Of a DNA stretch of 51,161 nt, positions 44,164-51,161 are shown in pieces. How positions within the stretch are numbered: the first letter of the stretch is position 1; each line of letters begins with the position of its first letter. Source of the DNA: an uncultured Bacteroidota bacterium (GTDB taxonomy: Bacteria > Bacteroidota > Bacteroidia > Chitinophagales > Chitinophagaceae); assembly GCA_903835005.1 (NCBI GenBank), contig CAILLK010000074.1, positions 1 through 51,161 of the forward strand, in the 5' to 3' direction. The notes below the pieces were generated by a model. The model saw nothing but the letters and a program-made list of their open reading frames with translations, was not told where the DNA came from and ran no database searches. The translations under genes and the position numbers were made by a program.

Positions 44164-45408
44164 CTATTCATTACTGAATTCTGATTCAAGGATTTTGCGC
44201 ACATCCTTCACTGTTTCTTCTTCCAGATCGGTACGGCGCACCAGCTCTTCAACCGAAAGATTTAATACGCTCATGGCAGTATCGCAACCAATACGTTTGA
44301 ACTCATCAATCACCCATGGTTCAATTTCATCGGCGAATTCATCCAGGTCAATATCGTAATCCAGTTCTTCCTTCACATCGCGGTACACATCTATGCTGTA
44401 GCCCGTCAATTCCTGTGCCAGTTTTATATTTACGCCTTTCTTACCGATAGCAAGAGAAACCTGGTCGGGGTCGAGATACACATCAGCGCTGTTATCTTCG
44501 TTGTTCAGCTCCATTTTATTGATCTTGGCGGGAGTGAGAGAGCGCTGCAGCAACAACTGCACATTGGTAGTGTAGTTGATGATATCAATGTTTTCATTCC
44601 TCAGTTCGCGCACAATACCATGAATACGGCTACCCTTCATACCTACGCATGCACCCACCGGATCAATACGGTCGTCGTAGCTTTCAACAGCCACTTTGGC
44701 ACGTTCGCCGGGTTCACGTACAATTTTCTTAATAACAATAAGGCCATCCATAATTTCCGGCACTTCAATTTCAAGCAGTTTCTCGAGGAATGAAGGATGG
44801 GTGCGGCTGAGAATGATGATAGGGGAGTTGTTGCGCATTTCCACCTTTTTCACTACGGCGCGAACAGTTTCGCCCTTCTTGAAAAAATCGGTAGGGATCT
44901 GCTCAGATTTAGGCATGATCAGTTCATTGCCTTCATCATCGAGCAGGAGAATTTCTTTTTTCCAGATCTGGTAAACTTCACCGGTAATGATATCGCCGAT
45001 ACGGTCGGCATATTTTTTAAGCAGGTTGTTTTTCTTCAGGTCGCCGATACGGGCAGCAAGCGTTTGTTTGGCAGCAAGAATGGCCCTGCGCCCGAAGTTG
45101 CGTACATCAACCTCTTCATAAACCTCTTCACCCACACTATAGTCAGGTTCAATCTTGATTGCTTCGGAATACGGTATCTGGATATTTTCATCCTCAATCA
45201 TATCATCTTCAACGATCTGCCGCCTGCGGAAAATTTCCAGGTCGCCCGTCTGGTCATTTACGATTACGTCGAAATTTTCGTCAGAAACGTACTTTTTTCG
45301 CAGTAAAGTTTTGAAAACGTCTTCTAATACCCTCATAAGGGTAGGCCGGTCAATGTTTTCGGCATCTTTAAACTCCTGGAAGGAATCAATGAGATTGATA
45401 CTTGGCAT
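44164..45408 (-). CDS. nusA: Transcription termination/antitermination factor NusA
   Basis: A 414-residue RNA-polymerase-associated factor. The N-terminal domain (about 1-120) has FQEFKDAENIDRPTLMRVLEDVFKTLLRKKY. S1 spans about 130-200 (GDIITGEVYQIWKKEILLLDD). The KH domains have SRTHPSFLEKLLEIEVPEI ... RVAVESYDDRIDPVGACVGMKGSRIHGIVRELRNENID and IGKKGVNIKLAQELTGYSIDV. Length is normal for a NusA without acidic repeats. 151 bp separates it from infB; rimP is 43 bp upstream on the same strand. It may autoregulate the operon. Confidence 0.95.
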   Translation of the reverse strand: MPSINLIDSFQEFKDAENIDRPTLMRVLEDVFKTLLRKKYVSDENFDVIVNDQTGDLEIFRRRQIVEDDMIEDENIQIPYSEAIKIEPDYSVGEEVYEEVDVRNFGRRAILAAKQTLAARIGDLKKNNLLKKYADRIGDIITGEVYQIWKKEILLLDDEGNELIMPKSEQIPTDFFKKGETVRAVVKKVEMRNNSPIIILSRTHPSFLEKLLEIEVPEIMDGLIVIKKIVREPGERAKVAVESYDDRIDPVGACVGMKGSRIHGIVRELRNENIDIINYTTNVQLLLQRSLTPAKINKMELNNEDNSADVYLDPDQVSLAIGKKGVNIKLAQELTGYSIDVYRDVKEELDYDIDLDEFADEIEPWVIDEFKRIGCDTAMSVLNLSVEELVRRTDLEEETVKDVRKILESEFSNE

Positions 45409-45451
45409 AAGCGCTCTTTTTCACCCCCCCGTTGCTGCAGGGGAATCGTAA

Positions 45452-45910
45452 TTAGAAAATAATTTGAACTACTGTTTTTTTGATTTTTGAAAATGGAATT
45501 TGTGTTATTATTAAAGATTCTTTTTGCTTTGCAGGTTTTATTTCCAGTGTAATTTCTTCGTCGGTAACCTCTTTAAGAATGCCGGTTTTATCAACCCCCT
45601 CGTCATCAGTTACGGTTACCTTGCGCCCTGTATTTTTGCGGTACTGGCGCAGCTGCATCAGCGGCTCATCTACACCGGGGCTTGAAACCTCGAGCGAAAA
45701 ATCGCCGTCGGGGAACAGATTGACTGCTTCGATCTGAGCATAGAGCCGGCGGTTAACGCTGGTACATTTGTCAATAGAAAAACCATCATCCGCATCGAGG
45801 AAAACCTTTAAATTATTAACAGGTTTTACCTTGATACTGACAATAAAAATATCAGAACCTTCGAGCAGAGGTTCCAGCAATGAGTATATTTTTTCAATTA
45901 TTTCAGCCAT
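45452..45910 (-). CDS. rimP: Ribosome maturation factor RimP
   Basis: About 152 residues. MAEIIEKIYSLLEPLLEGSDIFIVSIKV and FLDADDGFSIDKCTSVNRRLYAQIE contain the RimP signature, and DFSLEVSSPGVDEPLMQLRQYRKNTGRKVTVT leads into the C-terminal beta domain. RimP helps mature the 30S subunit. ATG 45910 is chosen over TTG 45931, since the upstream bases form a hairpin plus T-run. It is the first gene of rimP-nusA-infB, a classical bacterial operon. Confidence 0.93.
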   Translation of the reverse strand: MAEIIEKIYSLLEPLLEGSDIFIVSIKVKPVNNLKVFLDADDGFSIDKCTSVNRRLYAQIEAVNLFPDGDFSLEVSSPGVDEPLMQLRQYRKNTGRKVTVTDDEGVDKTGILKEVTDEEITLEIKPAKQKESLIITQIPFSKIKKTVVQIIF

Positions 45911-45921
45911 ACTTAAAAAAC

Positions 45922-45945
45922 GAGGGGACAACTATGTGTCCCCTC
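45922..45945 (-). terminator. Terminator-like hairpin in the rimP leader
   Basis: A 9-bp perfect stem GAGGGGACA / TGTCCCCTC with loop CATAGT (minus strand), followed by GTTTTTTAAGT and the rimP ATG only 11 nt after the stem. It could be an attenuator or the end of a transcript from further upstream; see findings. Confidence 0.65.
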
Positions 45946-46070
45946 TCTCTTGATTAAATCCAATGCAAATATACAACAATTTGCTTTTGTACAATCATTC
46001 CCTCATAATTTATATGCAATTATATTTTCATTAACGGTTTTGAAAGCAAGAAGCTGTACCTTTGCCGGCT

Positions 46071-46292
46071 ATGTTTAAGTATCTTATTTTATTTTTCGTT
46101 ATAGGAATTGTGATACGGATGGTAGTGAGGTATATACTTCCTGTATTCCGGATCACATCAATGGCCAGCGACCAGATGCGCAAAATGCAGGACCAGATGA
46201 AGGAAATGGACCGCAAGGTGAACGAGCAGGCCAGGCAGACTGCAAAAGGGCGCAAACAAGGCGATTATATAGATTATGAGGAGGTAAGGTAA
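46071..46292 (+). CDS. DUF4834-type small membrane protein
   Basis: A 73-residue protein. One helix (LILFFVIGIVIRMVVRYILPVF) is followed by a charged, coiled-coil-like tail (RKMQDQMKEMDRKVNEQARQTAK...) that ends GDYIDYEEVR, the family hallmark of DUF4834. Function unknown. ATG 46071 is used; an in-frame TTG at 46062 lies inside a TACCTTTG -7 element (46057-46064), which puts the start codon about 6 nt after that element, so the mRNA may be nearly leaderless. It diverges from rimP. Confidence 0.78.
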   Translation: MFKYLILFFVIGIVIRMVVRYILPVFRITSMASDQMRKMQDQMKEMDRKVNEQARQTAKGRKQGDYIDYEEVR

Positions 46293-46306
46293 AATTAAGG
46301 AAGTTG

Positions 46307-48196
46307 TCAGTCAGACTTTCTGAACAAATCACCATCTATTCCAAACTGATCATTAATTGCGTATTGCGGCTTTGAGAATTTACGGATAATAAACTTACTC
46401 TCCTCCAATTGACTGATTATCTTTCGGACTTTCCTTTTATAATTTTCAAATCCTTCAATTATATCTTCATTGCCAAGCCTCACCCACAATATATTACCAA
46501 TTTGATTAGCACTTAGGAATTGTTCTTCCGAAGTATTATTTGCTTCATAAATGACATTCAGAATTTCTTTATAATCTTGTTTTAAATCGGTAAAGTCTTT
46601 TTTGAAAATTACTTCTAATTCTGGCCTGAAATCAGAAACAAATAATTTACGGTCTAAAAGATAAACCGGGTTACTGGAATAAACCGGGTGGTCAATATCA
46701 ATTATAGGGTGAGGAAAAATCAGTTCAGCCTCAATCAGAGAACTGATTGCATCAAGGTGGTTATTGTCTTTTGTAAGCAAAATAGTATGTCTGAAAATTT
46801 TATTTGCCGTTTCTGATTTATACAAATATGCTAAAACCCGTTTTTGTTCTTCGCTAATAAGCTCTCCCTTTAATTTCCTCCTTATATAACCACTATAAGA
46901 TACAAAGAATGACTCCATTTTTCTATCAATTAGCTTGCCAGAAGGAATTATAAGGGACAATTCATTGGAAGAATGAAAAATATAATAGGGCAAATCAATT
47001 TCATTTTGCAAACACGCACCAGTTAAGGTTGTCATTCCAATCCCTCTGGCTTCTAATTTTTCGAATACCTTTAAAATATCTGCAAGGCGTGGATTATTTG
47101 TTCTTGAATTCGGAATAATTCTTCGTACAGGGATAGAATGACTTAATTTTTCAACCAATAACTCTTCTTTAAAGCTACCCGGATTGCGTATTTCAATTTG
47201 CTTTTTGGGACTAACCTTGATTATTACCGGCCTGTCAATGCCGTAATCACGGTGAGCAAGTGCATTATTAATGGATTCCCGGATCAGTTCAGGAGGATAT
47301 TCATATATTGAACTACCACCCCGCTCAACTGAAATTCCTGTATCAATATTTTGCATCACAAACCGCTCACCTTCCTGTATCAGCGTAATAACAGTATCCT
47401 TAAATAATTTTCTTGATCTTGCCACAACTTCTCTCGATGGATGATCAACATAACAATCGATCTCGCAACGGTTAAATAAAAAATCTTCCGGAAATCTGCC
47501 ACAAGTAAGCATCCCCAAAACCGTAGGCTGCTCTCCATAGATCATTGATTTTCTCAAAAGAAAGGACTTAGCATCTTTAATATCAGCCTTTTGTGTTTCG
47601 ATTTTTTTTGTCCGGTTAAGTAAAAAAATATACTCGTTCAGTTTATCTACATCAAGGTCATTAATTGTGGCATTAGGAACAGGCATCAATTCCCTGGCGT
47701 CTTTAACCTGGGTTTTATAATTTTCCTGCGCTTTTATTTGTTTTGGAGTCAATTGCTGGTCGCCAGCAAGCACCCGTTCATATGCTTTTCCGTTCAGATA
47801 AACATACTTTTCTATTTCTGGCAAACTTTCGATTTGTATTACAAGAACATTACCTGACATGAACTCTTTTATCTCATAAGAAATGTAAAGCTCAAGACTA
47901 AGTTTTTCTCCAGTTTCATTTGTGAACTGTTTATGAATTTCTTTGACCTTCTCTTCGTTTCTGGAATCGAAACCTTTAAAAGTGTATAAATGGGCCTTAA
48001 TATTTTCATGAATTCCTACAATAATAACTCCACCCTTTGTATTTAAAAAGGCGTTTACTGTTTTATGAACTTCTCTCCATTCGGAAGAGTCGTGACTGTT
48101 GTCTTTTAATTCACAACGGTCCGTTTCAATATATTGAAAAGTATTGTTTCTGATACAATTTTCAAGAATAGCCAGATTTGATTCGACCATACTCAT
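46307..48196 (-). CDS. AlbA_2/Schlafen-type protein with GHKL ATPase-like domain
   Basis: A 629-residue protein. Residues about 15-140 form an AlbA_2 (Schlafen-like) domain: YIETDRCELKDNSHDSSEWR, TVNAFLNTKGGVIIVGIHEN. A middle GHKL-type domain shows the N-box at about 317-330 (LIRESINNALAHRDYG) with an ATP lid-like stretch (KLEARGIGMTTL). The C-terminal ~190 residues are helix-rich, with a possible winged-helix end. Proteins of this plan are annotated as putative transcriptional regulators or as ATP-binding RecG-like; some relatives occur in anti-phage islands. Base use is AT-rich compared with the neighbouring operon, suggesting transfer. No partner gene stands beside it. Confidence 0.7.
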   Translation of the reverse strand: MSMVESNLAILENCIRNNTFQYIETDRCELKDNSHDSSEWREVHKTVNAFLNTKGGVIIVGIHENIKAHLYTFKGFDSRNEEKVKEIHKQFTNETGEKLSLELYISYEIKEFMSGNVLVIQIESLPEIEKYVYLNGKAYERVLAGDQQLTPKQIKAQENYKTQVKDARELMPVPNATINDLDVDKLNEYIFLLNRTKKIETQKADIKDAKSFLLRKSMIYGEQPTVLGMLTCGRFPEDFLFNRCEIDCYVDHPSREVVARSRKLFKDTVITLIQEGERFVMQNIDTGISVERGGSSIYEYPPELIRESINNALAHRDYGIDRPVIIKVSPKKQIEIRNPGSFKEELLVEKLSHSIPVRRIIPNSRTNNPRLADILKVFEKLEARGIGMTTLTGACLQNEIDLPYYIFHSSNELSLIIPSGKLIDRKMESFFVSYSGYIRRKLKGELISEEQKRVLAYLYKSETANKIFRHTILLTKDNNHLDAISSLIEAELIFPHPIIDIDHPVYSSNPVYLLDRKLFVSDFRPELEVIFKKDFTDLKQDYKEILNVIYEANNTSEEQFLSANQIGNILWVRLGNEDIIEGFENYKRKVRKIISQLEESKFIIRKFSKPQYAINDQFGIDGDLFRKSD

Positions 48197-48275
48197 ATTT
48201 ATCTTCCTGTTGATTTTAAAGCAAGGTACTCATAATTTTCCCATTTTACTTTTGGGCTAATGAAGGCAGCCTTCC

Positions 48276-48905
48276 TTATTTTAGTGCCTTAAATACATCC
48301 TTCTCAATTGTCATTCCCTTTTCCAGGTAGATTGTTTGAATCCCGGTTAGTTTGGCGCCTGCTATATGTTGCGGACTATCGTCTATAAACAGGGTATGCT
48401 CCGGACTGAGGCCATTATCATTAAGTACCCGTTCAAATATTTCTTTATTGGGTTTGCGCATGCCTACGCGGTGAGACAGGTAAACCTTATCGAAAAAGAC
48501 CCCTATATTGGGTATGCCATGGCTGTGCATGAGTATACCATTGAAGGTTTCTTCGTGAATTTCGTTGGTATTGCTGAGCAAGAAAAGATCGTGGTATAGC
48601 CGCAACTGCTGCAATATCTGCAGCCGGCGGACCGGGAAATCGAGCAGCATGGCATTCCACGCATTAAGGATCTGCTCTTCAGTGATACCGGCAGGTGCGG
48701 CCGCTTTCATGGCTGCTATAAAGGCTTCGCGGCCTATTTTGCCGGTTTCAAGGTTATCAAAAAGATCTGATTGCTGTAACTGGGAATACAGGTGAGGAAA
48801 ATTGGTGATACCTGCATCTATAAACGCCTGCTCTGTAAGCTTGTAATCTATATTGATCAATACCCCGCCTAGGTCGAAGATGATATGCCTGATGCCTTTT
48901 AACAT
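48276..48905 (-). CDS. HAD-superfamily phosphatase (YihX-like)
   Basis: A 209-residue hydrolase. Motif I is IIFDLGGVLINID (nucleophile Asp10), motif II is LFLLSNTNEIHEETF, the Lys motif is MRKPNKEIFERVL, and motif IV is TLFIDDSPQHIAGA. The second residue after the nucleophile is Gly, as in YihX-type sugar phosphatases, and a small alpha-helical cap lies at about 20-85. The exact substrate is unknown. Cytoplasmic. Monocistronic. Confidence 0.88.
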   Translation of the reverse strand: MLKGIRHIIFDLGGVLINIDYKLTEQAFIDAGITNFPHLYSQLQQSDLFDNLETGKIGREAFIAAMKAAAPAGITEEQILNAWNAMLLDFPVRRLQILQQLRLYHDLFLLSNTNEIHEETFNGILMHSHGIPNIGVFFDKVYLSHRVGMRKPNKEIFERVLNDNGLSPEHTLFIDDSPQHIAGAKLTGIQTIYLEKGMTIEKDVFKALK

Positions 48906-49107
48906 GGCGCAAAAATAGGAGATTAATTGCTGAATGGGTTAATGACTCAATCGCTCAATTGCTTGATGACTTTTTAAATCAATTGCTTAACTATCAAATT
49001 ATTAAATTGAGTACTGGAAGTTTCTCAATTGCAATAACAGAATTTTTATTTTAAAAATATAAATAAACGTATATTCGCATAATTCATCAAAACCTAAATC
49101 TGCTAAA

Positions 49108-50781
49108 ATGAGAAAGACTTATATCCTTTTATCGACCCTTTTGGTTTCATGCGTTTTCAGTTCATTGCAAGCACAAACAATTATTACTGTGGCAGGCAAT
49201 GGCATTAGTGCCTACAGTGGAACGGGAGGGCCGGCAACTATGGCCTCGCTGTATATACCGGGCTATGCGGTGACCGATGCTGCGGGCAATGTATATATAG
49301 CGGAATATGGCAGCCATGTGGTGCGCAAAGTGGACCTGGCCGGCACAATCACCTTATATGCAGGTGCCGGCACAAACGGATATAGCGGCGATGGCGGCCA
49401 GGCCACAGCAGCAGAGCTGAGCGGCCCGGAAGGGCTGGCAATAGATACAGCGGGTAACCTGTATATAAATGATGACGGTAATATGCGCATACGAAAGGTG
49501 AGCACCACAGGCATAATAACAACTGTGGCCGGAAACGGGACCTATGGCTCTTCGGGCGACGGCTCGCCTGCAACAGCAGCGGAGATTGCCGCACCTGATG
49601 GCATATGCCTGGATATATATGGTAATCTGTATATCACTGATGCGCCTTCGCAGAATATTCGTAAAGTAGATGCCTCGGGAATAATACATACTATAGCCGG
49701 CAACGGTTCGACAGGAAACAGCGGTGATGGCGGCCCTGCTACTGCAGCACAACTGAACCACCCGACCGATGTTTTTGCCGATAATTCGGGAAATTTATTT
49801 TTTACCGATGAATTCAACAATACGGTACGGAAAATTAATGCTGCCGGCACAATAAGTACTATTGCCGGTACCGGAATGCAGGGTTTCAGCGGAGATGGGG
49901 GGCCGGCTATTGCTGCTACCTTCTACTGGACTGCGGGCATATGGATGGATTGCCAGGGAAACATATATGTGGGTGATTATAACAACAACCGCATCAGGAT
50001 GATTAATCCGGACGGAATGATAACAACCATTGCGGGCAATGGCATCGGCGCATATGGCGGTGACGGCGGGCCTGCAACTGCGGCTGAATTGTATAAGCCC
50101 TGCAAAATAGCAATGGACCAGAAAGGCAATATGTATATAGGCGACCGCAGCAATGCGAGGGTGCGCAAAATAATAGTGCCCAACCATGCACCGGTTTTTG
50201 CGGAAGGGGCCAGTGCGACTGTATCAATATGCAACAATTTGCCAGTAGTAAACCTGGATACCCTGCTGCGCATACAAGACAGTGATTACTGCCAGAAGGA
50301 AACCTGGGCCGTAGTGACAGCCCCTGCACATGGCTCACTGGCCGGACTGAGCGCTAACGGAACATCGGAGGGAGGAGTTATTTCTCCCTCAGGAATAAGC
50401 TATGCAGCAACGACGGGCTATTATGGCCATGATACCATAAGAGTGAGTATTAATGACGGAAGTGCTACCAGCACCCTGGCGCTGTATATGACCATCAACC
50501 ACTGCTCGCTGGGGATAACCAATAATGAGAATCCTGCGGAAGGCAGACTGACCCTGGCGCCGAACCCCGGTATTGGTACTTTGGCGGTGAAACTGACAAC
50601 CGGACCGACCGAACCTGCTGTGATAACCATATATGATCTGCCCGGCAAAAAAGTGGCAGAACTGCCTGCCAGCACCAATATGGAGCAGGAGATGCATCTG
50701 GCATTGCCCGACGGGATGTATATTATGAATGTTACTACCGCGCATGGAAAATGGGTGGAAAAGGTGGTGATAGCGAGATGA
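49108..50781 (+). CDS. Secreted NHL-repeat protein with T9SS sorting domain
   Basis: A 557-residue protein. The signal peptide is MRKTYILLSTLLVSCVFSSLQAQ. Six NHL-type beta-propeller blades (about 25-350) share the unit (G.GTI(T)TVAGNG..G.SGDGGPATAAEL..P.G...D..GN.YI.D....RIRK). A short cadherin/Ig-like stretch lies at about 360-470 (APVFAEGASATVSICNN ... RVSINDGSAT). The C-terminus (about 480-557) is a T9SS type A domain: LAPNPGIGTLAVKL ... GMYIMNVTTAHGKWVEKVVIAR. It is probably exported by T9SS and surface-attached or secreted. Monocistronic. Confidence 0.88.
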   Translation: MRKTYILLSTLLVSCVFSSLQAQTIITVAGNGISAYSGTGGPATMASLYIPGYAVTDAAGNVYIAEYGSHVVRKVDLAGTITLYAGAGTNGYSGDGGQATAAELSGPEGLAIDTAGNLYINDDGNMRIRKVSTTGIITTVAGNGTYGSSGDGSPATAAEIAAPDGICLDIYGNLYITDAPSQNIRKVDASGIIHTIAGNGSTGNSGDGGPATAAQLNHPTDVFADNSGNLFFTDEFNNTVRKINAAGTISTIAGTGMQGFSGDGGPAIAATFYWTAGIWMDCQGNIYVGDYNNNRIRMINPDGMITTIAGNGIGAYGGDGGPATAAELYKPCKIAMDQKGNMYIGDRSNARVRKIIVPNHAPVFAEGASATVSICNNLPVVNLDTLLRIQDSDYCQKETWAVVTAPAHGSLAGLSANGTSEGGVISPSGISYAATTGYYGHDTIRVSINDGSATSTLALYMTINHCSLGITNNENPAEGRLTLAPNPGIGTLAVKLTTGPTEPAVITIYDLPGKKVAELPASTNMEQEMHLALPDGMYIMNVTTAHGKWVEKVVIAR

Positions 50782-50885
50782 TTTGCTGATTCTGTTTCAA
50801 GGATGAAACAGATCTTCTAAAACTTTTTGTAGTTTTTTAAGAAAAACGCCTACATTTGCACTCCTTTTGGCGGTAAAACGTCAAT

Positions 50886-50960
50886 GGTCCTATAGCTCAG
50901 TTGGTTAGCAGCACCTGACTCATAATCAGGGGGTCCCAGGTTCAAGTCCTGGTGGGACCA
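50886..50960 (+). tRNA. tRNA-Met (CAT), elongator type
   Basis: Acceptor stem GGTCCTA / TGGGACC with discriminator A at 50960. Anticodon arm CCTGA CTCATAA TCAGG, anticodon CAT at 50921-50923. T arm CCAGGTTCAAGTCCTGG. CCA is not encoded. It resembles elongator tRNA-Met (TAGCTCAGTTGGTTAG... CTCATAA); a tRNA-Ile with modified CAT cannot be excluded. One extra C (50909) sits in the D arm, where GAGC is expected after GGTTA; see findings. Confidence 0.88.
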
Positions 50961-50964
50961 CAAG

Positions 50965-50994
50965 AAAAAGCTTCGATTCGTCAGGGCTTTTTTT
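50965..50994 (+). terminator. Terminator-like structure after tRNA-Met
   Basis: AAAAAGC pairs with GCTTTTT across a 14-nt loop, ending in a run of T. It is 4 bp behind the tRNA. The stem is weak in GC. Confidence 0.45.
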
Positions 50995-51080
50995 ATGCCC
51001 AAAGGTCTCGAAACAAACCAGGATCAAGTTGAAAAGTTGGGGGAAGAAAAATATTATTGTTGTTTTGTGGTCAAAAAACA

Positions 51081-51161
51081 GTGTTGAGCGACAAATACCA
51101 AGGGTTGATTTCCCTATTCTTTCCTGAAGGGCTTTTAGATTATTTTGATATTGTTAATACG
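51081..51161 (+). CDS. ISAon1-like transposase, N-terminal part (partial)
   Basis: The frame from GTG 51081 (or TTG 51084) reads SDKYQGLISLFFPEGLLDYF followed by DIVNT, open to the last base of the window. The pattern L..LL.PE.....FD(I/L) is the start of the ISAon1-type N-terminal region protein found in Bacteroidota insertion sequences. It lies ~120 bp behind tRNA-Met. The element would continue to the right of the window; only 27 codons are visible, so this is a cautious call. Confidence 0.5.
   Translation, partial: MLSDKYQGLISLFFPEGLLDYFDIVNT

Noticed and set aside
49180..50180. Periodic DNA repeats inside the NHL gene
   Set aside because: The periodicity reflects the six protein propeller blades, not a DNA repeat element.

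Overview
The window looks like a chromosome segment of a Bacteroidota bacterium, probably of the Chitinophagaceae/Sphingobacteriales type. The signs are a T9SS C-terminal sorting domain on a secreted NHL-repeat protein, a Porin_10-type outer membrane protein, a DUF5686/carboxypeptidase-regulatory protein, an OstA-like protein, a Cys-rich RicT, and promoters of the Bacteroidota form TTG-N19-TAnnTTTG. Most genes lack a Shine-Dalgarno sequence. Genus-level placement is inference.

Layout. 1-3.6 kb: an IS21-type end remnant, a YycJ-like metallo-hydrolase, a nucleoid-associated protein (NA37), then a repeat-rich stretch with a duplicated 5' piece of the NA37 gene and a toxin relic. 3.6-9.5 kb: a small lipoprotein, an orphan antitoxin-like gene whose N-terminus is encoded by a dispersed repeat, a membrane-anchored protein, an LpxL-like acyltransferase, a double OmpA-domain protein and a queuosine-precursor transporter. 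9.6-15 kb: three toxin-antitoxin (TA) regions plus a porin; one TA module (HicBA) lies between a truncated and a full copy of a doxX gene. 15.4-30.4 kb: envelope and housekeeping genes (OstA-like protein, LolC/E-type permease, GNAT/FemAB-like protein, outer membrane barrel, NatAB-type exporter, a second HicAB pair, gpmI, acyl-CoA ligase, PadR-PspC pair, TlpA-like oxidoreductase). 30.6-36.6 kb: tRNA-Gln(CTG), the DUF5686 protein, an Old Yellow Enzyme, an SRPBCC protein and about 1.1 kb of non-coding DNA. 36.6-46.3 kb: RicT with a long disordered tail, a group IIC intron inserted just behind the infB terminator, and the operon rimP-nusA-infB. 46.3 kb to the end: an AlbA_2/GHKL protein, a HAD phosphatase, the T9SS-secreted NHL protein, tRNA-Met(CAT) and the start of an ISAon1-like transposase at the window edge.

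The most unusual theme is the density and state of TA loci (about eight, four or five of them broken) and how they sit among duplicated DNA. HicBA at 14.4 kb is bracketed by doxX copies, a DUF2683/RelE-type pair at 9.8 kb is bracketed by 32-bp terminator-like direct repeats exactly 560 bp apart, and a YoeB-like relic lies next to a duplicated 5' end of the NA37 gene. Other points worth a second look are a terminator-like hairpin directly in front of rimP, the group IIC intron 8 nt behind the infB terminator stem, and a tRNA-Met with an extra base in its D arm. All calls come from reading the sequence; no database search was run.
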